In this document: positions 25,229 to 35,039 of the stretch, in pieces | How the letters are laid out: each line of letters starts with the position of its first letter | Numbering within the stretch: the first letter of the stretch is position 1 | Origin: Poriferisodalis sp965221195 | GTDB lineage: Bacteria; Actinomycetota; Acidimicrobiia; Acidimicrobiales; Poriferisodalaceae | Direction: 5' to 3' | Assembly (NCBI GenBank): GCA_965221195.1 | Contig: OZ244864.1 | Span: 2,356,001-2,420,000 of the forward strand | Length of the DNA stretch: 64,000 bases | Translations under genes and position numbers: made by a program | The notes under the pieces: model-generated | The model's input: only the letters and a program-made list of their open reading frames with translations | The model's database searches: none | What the model was told of the DNA's origin: nothing

Positions 25229-28200
25229 TGCTCTGCGCCGTTCGCTTGACCCACTACCGCGTCCGACTCATTGATGCCTTCATCACTGCGCTGGGCCTGT
25301 CGCTGCGTTAGCTGATCGGGTGTCATCACTGCGTTGAGCGCTCGGTACATCGCCTCATAGTGCCGACGCTCGATCGCGTGCTCGCTGTAGTCGGCTTCTT
25401 CAAATCGGAAGATCAGCTGGTTGAGGGCTGGCTGGGAGGGAGGATGCGCTTGGCTCATCAGCAAGTCCCTGGCTTCGCGCGGTGTCGATACCTCTGAGAC
25501 GCCAACACCTTGCTCCATGGCCCATTCGGAGAAGAAGCCGTAGAGCCGGACGATCTCGGATCTGAACTCCACCACACGGAAGCCGCGCGATTGAGAAATC
25601 ACCCCGTCGAAGCCAGCACGCTGCGAACCGGCGATGTCTTGGCGTCCGGTATCTACGTCGTCGGTGACGCCGTTGCCTAGATCGTCCGACTCTGGGCTAT
25701 CTGCATTTGGACTATCTGCATTTGGGCTATCTGGATCTGGGTTGGCGAGCGGTCGGACTGCGAACTCCGCCGAGACGACGTATTCGCCGAGATCTTCACA
25801 GCTCCACTCAAATGCACAGAAACCGTCGTCGTCAGCAGTCAACTCAGACTGGGCCAACTCAGACTGGGCCAACTCAGACTGGAGGCTCGGCGAACTTGGG
25901 GCACCATCGGTCAGGGAAATCGCGCCCAGCGCAACTGCAACGACAGCACCCGACACAGCCAGTCCGTCGTCGGTCACGCTCACGCTGATCGGCAACGTCT
26001 CACCCACTCCCCATACATCGGCAAGGTCGTCAGCTGTCTTTTCAAAGTCGATCCGCAACTCAACCGTCGGCACTACCGCCGCAACCGAGTCGGTGAGGTC
26101 ATCAACAGCAGTTACCGCCTCGACGGCCTCACCGTCGTCTTGTTCTGCGCTGTCAGTTTCAGCGTCGTCGTCGCAGTCTTCGCTGTCGTTGATCTCATCG
26201 GCTTCTTCAGGCAAAGTGGCCACATCGGCGCCAACGCGCCGAGCACGCCGACGCAGCAGCAGCGGCTGCACCACGAACCGACTGAAGGCAAAGGCAACCG
26301 CAGCTGCCAATGCCGTCGCTGCGGCCGCCCCTGCCCACAGCCGCCAGTTCACGCCGCCCGGGGTGATCGCACCCGCCCAGAAGTAGGTAATGGCGCCGCC
26401 AGCGCGCAGGTCATCACCGGCATAGGCGAACTCGACTCGGCTGCCTACCAGTGCGTCCGCCTGCGGTACAGCAAGCTCAAGCACCGCAACCCCAGAGGAA
26501 TCAGTGGTCGCAGCCACGCCAGCGCTCGATTGCACTTGCGCGCCGGTGATCGCTGCGCCAGTGTCGTCAAGCAGCGTCACCTGCAGCGTTGCGGTGTTGC
26601 CGGGTCGCACTCGACCCACCGGGGTCACCACCAGCGTCGAGGCCGACTTAACCATCAGCGGCACCGCAGCGGTGGCATCAAGCGCAGCCGCCTCGATCAC
26701 GATCTCATCGAGCCCGACCGGTGCGTCGGGCCGCACGCGATAGGTGAAGCTGAAAGCACCTGCGTCATTTGACTCAAAGGCAGTGTCGGTACCGACCGTC
26801 AAACGCGCGCCCGGCACAGGCCGATTTGCTTCCACCAGCACCGCTCCGCGCAGCGTCACGTCGGTGCCGCGCGTCACAGCCTCCAGCGGTTCCACCAGAA
26901 TCCTCGGCACTCCCACCACTACGCTCACCGCAGCGTCGCTGGCGGCAAGCTCGGTCGTGGCGTCGAATGATGCGGTGACTCGCAACGTCGATTCACTCAG
27001 ATTGGCTGGGTCGTCGGCCTGGCTCGCGTCAAAGACGGCCGGCACCTCCACTGCGAACCGGCCATCGGCACCAGTCACTGGACTCGGTGGCACCGCACCC
27101 GGCACCGTCACCGTAGCATTCGACACCGGCTGACCGTCGGCTTCGCGCAGCGTGCCTTCGACCGTGAAGCGCTCGCCGTCGCGTACCGCAGCGGGGGCGT
27201 CAAGCGTCAACTCAGTAGGCCGCAGCACCGCAAAGGCGACCTCAGCATCTGCCCCGCGCACCGAGTCTGCCCCGCGGTAGCGCGCCGTGAGCGTGTAACG
27301 ACCGGTGCCCTCAAACGGCCGAGTCGTATACGAAAACTCTCCGTCGCTAGTGATGTCGACGGTGACGATTTCGGGGCCGTCGGCACGCTCAATCTCAAGC
27401 TCAACCTGGCCTTGCCGCAAAGGAGGCCCGTCGGCTTCACGCAACTCACCGGTCACCACGAACGTTTCACCAAGCGTCGTGTAATCAGGCGCATAGACCG
27501 CGAGTTGTGTCGGCTGCATCACCTCAAACCTCAGAAAGGCTGTGTTGTCGAGCAGCAGTTCCTCGCCTTGCAGTTGCACCTCAACGGTGTGCTCTCCGAG
27601 TTCGGAGAACGCGCGTGAAAAGCTGAAGCGGCCTTCAGCGTCAGTGAGCACTGGCCTCACCGAGACCCCGTCGAAGCGCACGTCAATCTGGCGCCCGGCT
27701 ACGCCGTCTTCGCTGTCGTCGGTGATTCTGCCGTTGAACACTGCGGGGGCGTTGCGGTCAATCGTTGCGGGTCCGCTCAACTCAATTTTGTTGCCTGAGA
27801 ACACTTGGACATCAGGGTCACTCCACGATTCGTTGAACAAGCTGTTGCCGACGGCTCGGGCAAGCAGTTGGTAGTCGCCGAGTTCCATGTCTGCGGGAAG
27901 CTGCGCTACCGCCCGATAGTTGCCCGAGCGCGACGTGGTAACGCCGATCTTGGTGCCGCCGTGCTCTTTGGTCTCGTTGATATAGATCTCCACCGTCATG
28001 CCGGTGACATCGGTGCCAGCATCGTCGGGCGCAGCGCCATCGGCATCGCTCGCTGCCTGCACCGTTCCGGCCACCACGAACGGCGTCAGGCGACGGATCT
28101 CCTCAGGCGCTTCGGTGATGTCGGTGATCGTGTCGATCGGTGTGGGCTCTTCGGTTTCGGTGGGGTCACTGCTATCAAGCGTTCTGACCTCAGGCGATGC

Positions 28201-31200
28201 ACCCGGCACCCGCCCAGGGGCGCCACCGGGCGCAACTGGATCGAAGCGCACCCAGCCGACCCCATCGAGGGCGATCTCTGCCCACTGGTGGGCTTGATCC
28301 GCGTGTACCTCTTGGGGTTGGGGCGTCGGTGAAACGACAAAACCGGCGACCACCCGCGCCGGTATGCCCACTGAGCGGGCCAGCACAGCGAACGCGCTGC
28401 TGAACTGACCGGCCGTGCCCCGACGACTGTCGAAGAGAAACCACTCCACCGGGTCGCGCCCTGCGGGTATCTGGTCGCCGCCAGTGCCGTTAGAGGCAGC
28501 GTCGGCGAACGCGTACTCATAGTTGGCCTTGAGATACCGCTCAAGCGCCACCGCCTTGGCATAGGCAGTGGCGTGGCGGGCAGTGACTTGGCGGGCCAGC
28601 CGTGCGATGTCTTGAGGCAAGTCCTTGGGCAGCGCGGTGTAGGCGGCAGCCCTCGCCACCGGTGCTGCGTTGTACTGCTGTTCAGAGAAGACAGCCACGT
28701 CGGAAGTCCACGCATACTCAAGCGCTTGCGTCCGTGTGGAGAACGTGGCGCTGAACGGGTCAAAGAACCCGTTCAGATCTTTGCGCTGCAAGTCAAGCGA
28801 GGTGGGAACGGCGCCGTGCGGCAACGCGTCTGACCCTTGAGCGCGAAGCACCCCAATCAGATCGGTGTTGACCTGCGTGGGGTCTTGGCGGAACCCCAGC
28901 AGCGACAGTGACGCCAGCCTGTCTGCAAGGACTGAGCCGGTCTCGGTGCGCAGCCGGTCATACAGCTCTCGTGTGGCACCGAGAATGTCGTCGCCAGCCG
29001 CATAGCTCAGCGCTGCGGGTTCGAGTTCGCTCCAAGCGCCGTCGTAGATTTCGCCGACCGCCGTGCGCAGGTAGCCGGTATGAGCGGCACCGGTCACACG
29101 AAACAGCGCCTGCGAAGGCGGCGCTTGTGACTGACGCGTCGTCGTTGAGCGTGTCAAGAAGGTCTCGTCGTCGAGTTCAATCAGCGCCCCGCCGGTCTCG
29201 AGCGGGGTGACTTCGGCACCCAGCTGCTCGTAGACCTCGCGTAGACCTTTGCGCACTCGTGAGGGCGCTCCGTCGGGTGCGGGGTCGAAGGTGACCCAAC
29301 CGAGACCTGCAAGCGCCACCTCGGCCCACTGGTGCTTTTGGTCGGTGAACACCACTTGGCTGCGGGAGGTGTCATCGACAGCCCAGCCAGAAACGACTCT
29401 GGCGGGGATGCCCAAGCTGCGGGCCAAGATCACGAACGCGCTGCTCAACGGCCCCGCCGTGCCTTGTCGGGTGTCAAAAAGAAACTCCGCTACTGGATCT
29501 TGCCTTGAGGGACCTTGCCTAGCCGAGGCTGCTATGACGGGCGGCTCAACTGGCCGATACTGATACTGAGAGATCAGGTGCTGCTCGATTGCGGAGGCCT
29601 TGGCGTAGGGCGTCGTATGCCCAGCGGTTATCTCCATGGCAAGCTCTCGCGCTTGGTCAACCCAGACCGGCCGCCGTGGCAGCTGCAGATGCACAGAATC
29701 CGCAGCAACGGGCCATACGGCGGCTGCATTAAGCTGCTCTGGTGTGTGCTGATAGACGATTGCGTCCCAGCCATAGCGGGCATGGCCGCTGCGGGCAAAG
29801 ACGGTGTGGCCCGGCACCTGATAGCTCACCGGAACGGTAAAGGCTTGTGCATGCAACGATGTGGGCACCACGCCAGCGAGAATCAATTGGTCGAAACCGA
29901 TGCCAGAGAGGTAGATGTTGTTGAGGTTGCCGGCGTTGTCAGGTAGACGCGGGCGTATGTCGAAGGGCCTAAATGCGATGCCTTCCACGCCCGCCGACAG
30001 CAACCGCTGATCGCCGGGGTACCACTCGCCCCCGGCGTAGATGTCTCCCACGGAGGTCCGCAGCAGACTGGTGTTCGCTGAGCCGCGCACGCGAAAGACC
30101 GGCGCTGGCGCAGCGACTCCGTTGTTCTCAGGGGTGACGTAGGGAAGGAAGGCCAGATTACCTTGGTGCAGTATCACCCCTCCCCCGCTTTCGAGCCAGG
30201 TGACCTCGCCGATCGCCTCCAGTGCCGTCCTAGCCGCTGCGCGGACATCTATGGCGGTGTCACTTAGTGCCCTGCCCAGCGGCGCGATCGCTTCGGCGAA
30301 CCCGCCCTCCCCTAGCAGCAGCACCGCTGCGACACGCAGCTGCGTTGCAGCGTCGCTGCTGAGTATCTGCAGTAACGCTTCGGCATCCCACTCTTTCAGC
30401 GCCGACGCTGAGGCGGCTCGCACCTGCGGGGATGGGTCATCGGCTCGTGCTTCGAGCAGCGGCAACAGCGAAGAGTTGTCGGTGATTTCTCCGAGCGCGC
30501 CCGCCACGGCGGCTCGCACCTCCGCGCTGGCGTCGCTCCCCAATGCAGCGATCAGAGCATCCTCGGCGCCGCCCTTGCCCACCACTCCTAGCGCGCTGGC
30601 CGCTGCGGCTCTCACTTGGGCGATGTCGTCATTGGCTAGAGCTTCCACCAATGCGCTGAGCGCCTCTGGGTTGGCAATCACCTCAAGTGCGTAGGCAGAT
30701 GCTTCTCTGACATCTGGGTCTTCGTGTTCGCTTAGCAGTGTGATGAAGTTGTCGAGCGTGAAGGTGCTCAGCACGGTCTGCGCTGCCTGCTTGACCGGCC
30801 GTGCCGACACTGTGTCAACGGCTTCGAGGAGCTGCTGCAGCAACTCGGGATCATCAGCAGCGTCACGCAAGGTGGGCACAGCGTTGCGCACCTGCGTCGA
30901 CGCGCTGGCGGCCAGCTCACCGAGCGCGGTTGACCAGGCGTGATCAACATCGCCGGAGGTGAATGCGTCTGCTGGGAACGGATCTACTGTCACCCAGCCA
31001 ACGCCGTCGAGGGCAATCTCTGCCCACTGGTGGGATTGGCGCCGAAAGACCGTTTGTGTCTCTGGACGTGTTGCGACTACCCAGCCCGAAACAGCGCGCG
31101 CTGGCACGCCCGCTGCCCGTGCAAGCACCACGAACGCGCTGCTGAAGTTGCTGGCCGTGCCCGAGCGGCGCTCAAAGAGGAACCAGTCGACCGGGTCGCC

Positions 31201-32538
31201 GCCTGCTGGGGGGCGCGCCCGTGCCGCGCTGCCGCCCGGTCGATAGGTGTATTCCTCTTGAAGATGCACTTGCAGCAGGCGGGCAGCCAAATACGGCGAC
31301 GAAGCATCTTCGGTTACCTGATCGGCCAATGCGTGCACACGTGAGGGCAGCGCGTCGGGCAACTGCAGGTATGCGGGGTCAGCAACTGGGGCTGCGGAGA
31401 GTTTCTGGTTTAGCGCATACAGCGAGACCGCTGACTGCAGTTCGTAGCCACCTAGGGCGTCTTGCGATGCCAGCGTCTCGCTGAAGGGAAAGTAGGTCGC
31501 AGCCGTGTCGATGCTGCGCAGGTTCGCCGGCGCCACAAGCACACCCGCTGGCAGCGACGCCACTCCTTCAACCGGCGCTATGGCGATCTGTTCAACCCAT
31601 TCGTGAAGCGGCGACTCCGTAGGGAGGTGCAGCTGTGCCGCCATCGGCCCGAGAGCCTCTGCGACTGGCTGATTCGGTGCCAGCGTGACGCTGTTTCGCT
31701 CAAGTCGCTGCCATGTGCCATTGCGGTAGCTGTCGCCGGTGTCGGTTCGCAGATAGCGCGTATGGGCGGCACCTGTCACCTGAAACACAGGCTCATCAAC
31801 CGGCGGAACGCGCCGCTGTGCAGTGACCTGTGAGAGCAACGTCGGGTCGCCATCAGTGGGCTGACCGGCAGTGGCTGCCTCTGGTTCTTGGATGCTCCTC
31901 ACGGTTGCACCGAAATCGCCTGGAAGGCCTTGCGGGTCGGTTCGCGGGAAGAGCAGCAGGCCGCTGACAGATTGTGAGTCAACGAAGCCGAAGACGGCAA
32001 AGGCAACTAGCCACGCCAGCAACGACGCTGTGAAGAACCTCCAGTTAATGAGCCCGGCGATGGTGACCGACAAGAACAGCGCCGCGATGACGATTAGGTT
32101 TCCAGCATCAAGGTCGGTGCGCTGCACTTGGTGGCTCTCGTAGCTGATTGAGCCGCTCAAGATTCCTGAAAAGGCGAGATATGACCCTGCCGCAACAAGG
32201 GCGATCGCAGCCGCAACGCTCAGCGCTAAAGGCCACCTCGTGGGCAACGAAGTTTGGCGTGGCGGCCAGCCGATGCCTGCGACGAGCAGCGCCGCTGCCA
32301 GCACGATCGATACGGCGAGGATAAGCAGCTCCACGAGGCCGACTCCGTTGGGCACACCGAGCGTCGGCTCTGATGACGCTGTGACGGCCAGCGGGTCGCG
32401 CGTGCCCCCAGACGTAAGGGTGACGATGAACTCAGCGAGCAAAAACAGGCCCGCCAATGCAGCCGCCAACGCTGCGAAAAGCGTGGCCTGACGCACTCGG
32501 TTGCCACTGAACAGCCCGAGTGTTTTAGGAGTGAGCAC
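25225..32538 (-). CDS. Giant TgpA-like membrane protein with three Cys-less transglutaminase-like domains, HEAT repeats and Ig-like domains
   Basis: 2437 residues. Five membrane segments (about 17-192) come first. Three transglutaminase-like modules follow, about 250-535, 810-1095 and 1143-1445. Each keeps the core His (503, 1069, 1417, in HQWAE) and Asp (519, 1085, 1433), but where the catalytic Cys is expected there is Ala (462, 1028, 1376, in GTAxxxSSA). About six HEAT repeats (600-780) separate modules one and two. Residues about 1485-2055 are some six Ig-like domains. A last membrane segment (2066-2092) leads to an acidic cytoplasmic region, another Ig-like part (2156-2265) and a DUF4129-like tail (2310-2405). 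Normal TgpA proteins have about 650-800 residues and one active domain. The start is GTG 32538. It probably works as a non-catalytic surface scaffold served by MoxR and DUF58. Confidence 0.88.
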   Translation of the reverse strand: MLTPKTLGLFSGNRVRQATLFAALAAALAGLFLLAEFIVTLTSGGTRDPLAVTASSEPTLGVPNGVGLVELLILAVSIVLAAALLVAGIGWPPRQTSLPTRWPLALSVAAAIALVAAGSYLAFSGILSGSISYESHQVQRTDLDAGNLIVIAALFLSVTIAGLINWRFFTASLLAWLVAFAVFGFVDSQSVSGLLLFPRTDPQGLPGDFGATVRSIQEPEAATAGQPTDGDPTLLSQVTAQRRVPPVDEPVFQVTGAAHTRYLRTDTGDSYRNGTWQRLERNSVTLAPNQPVAEALGPMAAQLHLPTESPLHEWVEQIAIAPVEGVASLPAGVLVAPANLRSIDTAATYFPFSETLASQDALGGYELQSAVSLYALNQKLSAAPVADPAYLQLPDALPSRVHALADQVTEDASSPYLAARLLQVHLQEEYTYRPGGSAARARPPAGGDPVDWFLFERRSGTASNFSSAFVVLARAAGVPARAVSGWVVATRPETQTVFRRQSHQWAEIALDGVGWVTVDPFPADAFTSGDVDHAWSTALGELAASASTQVRNAVPTLRDAADDPELLQQLLEAVDTVSARPVKQAAQTVLSTFTLDNFITLLSEHEDPDVREASAYALEVIANPEALSALVEALANDDIAQVRAAAASALGVVGKGGAEDALIAALGSDASAEVRAAVAGALGEITDNSSLLPLLEARADDPSPQVRAASASALKEWDAEALLQILSSDAATQLRVAAVLLLGEGGFAEAIAPLGRALSDTAIDVRAAARTALEAIGEVTWLESGGGVILHQGNLAFLPYVTPENNGVAAPAPVFRVRGSANTSLLRTSVGDIYAGGEWYPGDQRLLSAGVEGIAFRPFDIRPRLPDNAGNLNNIYLSGIGFDQLILAGVVPTSLHAQAFTVPVSYQVPGHTVFARSGHARYGWDAIVYQHTPEQLNAAAVWPVAADSVHLQLPRRPVWVDQARELAMEITAGHTTPYAKASAIEQHLISQYQYRPVEPPVIAASARQGPSRQDPVAEFLFDTRQGTAGPLSSAFVILARSLGIPARVVSGWAVDDTSRSQVVFTDQKHQWAEVALAGLGWVTFDPAPDGAPSRVRKGLREVYEQLGAEVTPLETGGALIELDDETFLTRSTTTRQSQAPPSQALFRVTGAAHTGYLRTAVGEIYDGAWSELEPAALSYAAGDDILGATRELYDRLRTETGSVLADRLASLSLLGFRQDPTQVNTDLIGVLRAQGSDALPHGAVPTSLDLQRKDLNGFFDPFSATFSTRTQALEYAWTSDVAVFSEQQYNAAPVARAAAYTALPKDLPQDIARLARQVTARHATAYAKAVALERYLKANYEYAFADAASNGTGGDQIPAGRDPVEWFLFDSRRGTAGQFSSAFAVLARSVGIPARVVAGFVVSPTPQPQEVHADQAHQWAEIALDGVGWVRFDPVAPGGAPGRVPGASPEVRTLDSSDPTETEEPTPIDTITDITEAPEEIRRLTPFVVAGTVQAASDADGAAPDDAGTDVTGMTVEIYINETKEHGGTKIGVTTSRSGNYRAVAQLPADMELGDYQLLARAVGNSLFNESWSDPDVQVFSGNKIELSGPATIDRNAPAVFNGRITDDSEDGVAGRQIDVRFDGVSVRPVLTDAEGRFSFSRAFSELGEHTVEVQLQGEELLLDNTAFLRFEVMQPTQLAVYAPDYTTLGETFVVTGELREADGPPLRQGQVELEIERADGPEIVTVDITSDGEFSYTTRPFEGTGRYTLTARYRGADSVRGADAEVAFAVLRPTELTLDAPAAVRDGERFTVEGTLREADGQPVSNATVTVPGAVPPSPVTGADGRFAVEVPAVFDASQADDPANLSESTLRVTASFDATTELAASDAAVSVVVGVPRILVEPLEAVTRGTDVTLRGAVLVEANRPVPGARLTVGTDTAFESNDAGAFSFTYRVRPDAPVGLDEIVIEAAALDATAAVPLMVKSASTLVVTPVGRVRPGNTATLQVTLLDDTGAAITGAQVQSSAGVAATTDSSGVAVLELAVPQADALVGSRVEFAYAGDDLRAGGAITYFWAGAITPGGVNWRLWAGAAAATALAAAVAFAFSRFVVQPLLLRRRARRVGADVATLPEEADEINDSEDCDDDAETDSAEQDDGEAVEAVTAVDDLTDSVAAVVPTVELRIDFEKTADDLADVWGVGETLPISVSVTDDGLAVSGAVVAVALGAISLTDGAPSSPSLQSELAQSELAQSELTADDDGFCAFEWSCEDLGEYVVSAEFAVRPLANPDPDSPNADSPNADSPESDDLGNGVTDDVDTGRQDIAGSQRAGFDGVISQSRGFRVVEFRSEIVRLYGFFSEWAMEQGVGVSEVSTPREARDLLMSQAHPPSQPALNQLIFRFEEADYSEHAIERRHYEAMYRALNAVMTPDQLTQRQAQRSDEGINESDAVVGQANGAEH
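25697..25885 (-). repeat. Two short tandem repeat blocks in the cytoplasmic part of the giant gene
   Basis: An 18-bp unit containing CTATCTGCATTTGG repeats about three times at 25697-25740 (encoding NADSPNADSP). ACTCAGACTGGGCCA repeats three times at about 25854-25885 (encoding SELAQ). Both are in frame. Confidence 0.85.
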
Positions 32539-32573
32539 AAAAAACTCGCTGATATCTTAGAGCGGCAACCGTG

Positions 32574-35039
32574 TCACAAACAGCTCCGAGTGAAATCAGT
32601 GTAGAAGCCCACATAGTGCAGTGCCCATTCTGAAGAGCTAAATTGGTACGCGCAGCTACCTGTTACGTTTCCGCTCAAGCGATTTTCTGCAAGCGTCAGC
32701 ACCTGCAGGTTGGCGAGGCCGCCTAACTCAACAGGAATCTCACCGCTCAGTAGATTTTTGTGCAACAGCAGCCATTGCAAGTTAGCCAAGTTGGCTAGCT
32801 CGGCAGGAATCGGCCCGCTGAGATTGTTGTTGTTAAGTGTCAGCCATTCTAAGTTGGCGAGACCGCCCAGCTCGGTGGGGATGTCAGCAGTCAAAATGTT
32901 GTTGTTGAGCCACAGGTGGCGCAGGTTGGTGAGCCTGCTCAGGTCTGCTGGAAGCTGTCCACTCAGCTTATTGCTTTGCAAATACAGGCCACTGACGCGC
33001 CCGTCGGCGTCGGTCGTCACCCCGTGCCATGACCGCAACGGTTGGTCGCTGGTCCAGTTCTCGCTGTTAGTCCAGCTGTTGCCGCCGAGGGCGCCGAACA
33101 GCGTGTTCAGCACTCTGCGATCGCGCGCTGAGTCAATTGTGGCGCAACTGCTGCCGTGTGCAGCGGCGAGATTTGACAGCCATGACTGCGTAGTGTCGTC
33201 GGTTGCGGCGCAGAGACCGCGACCTGCGTTACTGTAATAATCGAGCCATCGTAGGGACGTAAGGTTCGACAGCGTGCTAGGTAGGGTACCCGTGAGCCGG
33301 TTGCCTCGCAGACTCAGAACCTCAAGACCAGTAAGGCGGCCAAGTTCAACTGGTACCTCCCCGCTCAAAGAGTTATCGCGAAGCCACAGCTGCTTCAGCT
33401 TAGTGAGATTGCCGAATTCGGCAGGAATCGGTCCGCTCAGTTCATTGCTATTGAGCCAAAGATCGCTCAGGTTGACGAGGTTGCCCAACTCAGGCGGAAT
33501 CGGCCCGCTCAAGCTTGCGTCATGAATCCACAACTGCTCTAATTGTGTGAGATTACCCAGTGTGGCCGGAATTGGCGCTGTGATCTGATTTCCATTGCCC
33601 AATCGGAGCCTAGTTAGGCTGACGAGGTTGCCCAACTCAGGCGGAATCGGCCCGCTCAGTGCATTGTCGTTGAGGTACAGTTGCTGCAGTTTAGTCAAGT
33701 TGCCCAGTTCGGGCGGAAACTCTCCCGTCAGCTGGTTGCCTTGGAGCCACAAAGTCTCCAAGTTGGCAAGATCGCCGAGTTCCGGCGGAATCTCCCCAGC
33801 AAGCTCGTTGGCATTGATTATAAGCGTTTCCAAGTTGGCAAGACTGCCGAGTTCCGGTGGAATCTCACCCGTCAGCTGGTTGCGTTCGAGCCGCAGTAGC
33901 TTCAGATTGGTCAACTGAGCTAGCTCTGACGGGATGCCGCCTTCAAACTCGTTGCCCCGCAACCAAAGCCGCTCTAGGTTGGACAGCTTCGTCAACTCAA
34001 GTGGTATTGGCCCGCTCAGCTGGGTATTGACAAGGTACATGGACTTCAGATTGGTGAGATTCCCGAGTTCTGGCGGAATCTCACCGCTGAATTGGTTGGA
34101 GGAGAGATTGATGGTATCTAGATTGGCAAGATTCCCCAGCTCCGGCGGAATCTCACCGGTGAGCTGATTGCCAGCGAGTGCAAGCCATTCCAGATTGGCA
34201 AGATTCCCCAGCTCCGGTGGAATCTCTCCAGTGAGCTGATTTTGGGCAAGCCTCAAACCAGCAAGTTCCGCAAGGTTGCTCAGCTCAGCAGGAATCGTAC
34301 CGCTCAGTTGGTTGCCATTGAGCCTTAATTCTTCAAGGCCAATTAGGTCGCCCAATTCGGGCGGAATTGGCCCGCTTAGCGCGTTTCTAGACACGTCCAA
34401 TGCAACTACGCTCCCGCCGTCGTCAACGGTCACACCGTGCCACTCACCTACTGGCATATCGCTCAGCCAGTTGGTGCTGTTACTCCAGTTTGGACCGTCA
34501 GTGGCGTTGTACAAGGCAGCTAATGCGGCCAGTTCAAGCGAAGTCTCTGGAACCGGAGGCGGCGGGGGGGGCGCAGGCACAGGTTCAGGTTCGGGTTCAG
34601 GCTCAGGCTCAGGCTCAGGTTCGGGTTCAGGCTCAGGCGCCGGCTCAGGTTCAGGCGCCGGTGCGGGCTCAGGTTCAGGCGCTGGGTCGGCCTCGACCGT
34701 CTCGGCCTCGGTCACGATCTCCACCTCTGGCGCAGCTTCGTCGGCATCAGCCTCGGTTACGGCCTCCACTTCCGGGGCCGCCTCAGCCGGTTCCGGCTCG
34801 GGAACGGTCTCCGGCGTCTCGGACTCAGTGACAATCTCTGTCTCTGCCGTGGGCTCGGTGTCTTGGCTCGGCACCGTGTCTGGGATCAGCACCGGTGCTG
34901 GCGCCGGGATCGGCACCGCCTCACCACCAGAATCGGGATCCACCTCACCGCATGCCGCTGCAAACGCCAAGGCAACCACCCCGGCTATCACGATGCGTCG
35001 CTTGACGCGTACCTGTTGCTGTCGAACACCTTTGTTCAT
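32574..35039 (-). CDS. LRR lipoprotein with long Pro/Glu linker
   Basis: 821 residues. A lipoprotein signal ends at VALAFAAAC (Cys30). Residues 31-165 are an acidic Pro/Glu linker whose second half is PE repeats followed by seven prolines, likely a rigid wall-spanning stalk. Plant-type LRRs (LTGEIPPELGNLANLE, 24-residue period) run from about 165 to 605 behind a cap with ATDGPNW and WHGV. A second cap (about 640-680, WTNSENW and WHGVTTD) starts another LRR block to about 790. The start ATG directly abuts the TAA of the upstream gene. The stop is 35 bases before the giant protein start, so all three are probably co-transcribed. The likely role is surface binding of protein or glycan; the ligand is unknown. 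Confidence 0.85.
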   Translation of the reverse strand: MNKGVRQQQVRVKRRIVIAGVVALAFAAACGEVDPDSGGEAVPIPAPAPVLIPDTVPSQDTEPTAETEIVTESETPETVPEPEPAEAAPEVEAVTEADADEAAPEVEIVTEAETVEADPAPEPEPAPAPEPEPAPEPEPEPEPEPEPEPEPEPVPAPPPPPPVPETSLELAALAALYNATDGPNWSNSTNWLSDMPVGEWHGVTVDDGGSVVALDVSRNALSGPIPPELGDLIGLEELRLNGNQLSGTIPAELSNLAELAGLRLAQNQLTGEIPPELGNLANLEWLALAGNQLTGEIPPELGNLANLDTINLSSNQFSGEIPPELGNLTNLKSMYLVNTQLSGPIPLELTKLSNLERLWLRGNEFEGGIPSELAQLTNLKLLRLERNQLTGEIPPELGSLANLETLIINANELAGEIPPELGDLANLETLWLQGNQLTGEFPPELGNLTKLQQLYLNDNALSGPIPPELGNLVSLTRLRLGNGNQITAPIPATLGNLTQLEQLWIHDASLSGPIPPELGNLVNLSDLWLNSNELSGPIPAEFGNLTKLKQLWLRDNSLSGEVPVELGRLTGLEVLSLRGNRLTGTLPSTLSNLTSLRWLDYYSNAGRGLCAATDDTTQSWLSNLAAAHGSSCATIDSARDRRVLNTLFGALGGNSWTNSENWTSDQPLRSWHGVTTDADGRVSGLYLQSNKLSGQLPADLSRLTNLRHLWLNNNILTADIPTELGGLANLEWLTLNNNNLSGPIPAELANLANLQWLLLHKNLLSGEIPVELGGLANLQVLTLAENRLSGNVTGSCAYQFSSSEWALHYVGFYTDFTRSCL
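34284..34388 (-). repeat. 105-bp segment identical to 37140-37244
   Basis: The first LRRs after the N-terminal cap are identical over 105 bases between the two neighbouring LRR lipoprotein genes, while flanking bases differ. This suggests recent duplication or gene conversion. Confidence 0.85.

Noticed and set aside
25225..32538. Giant gene as a polymorphic toxin or non-ribosomal synthetase
   Set aside because: No toxin tip, carrier or adenylation domain; the layout is that of a membrane-anchored TgpA-like protein.
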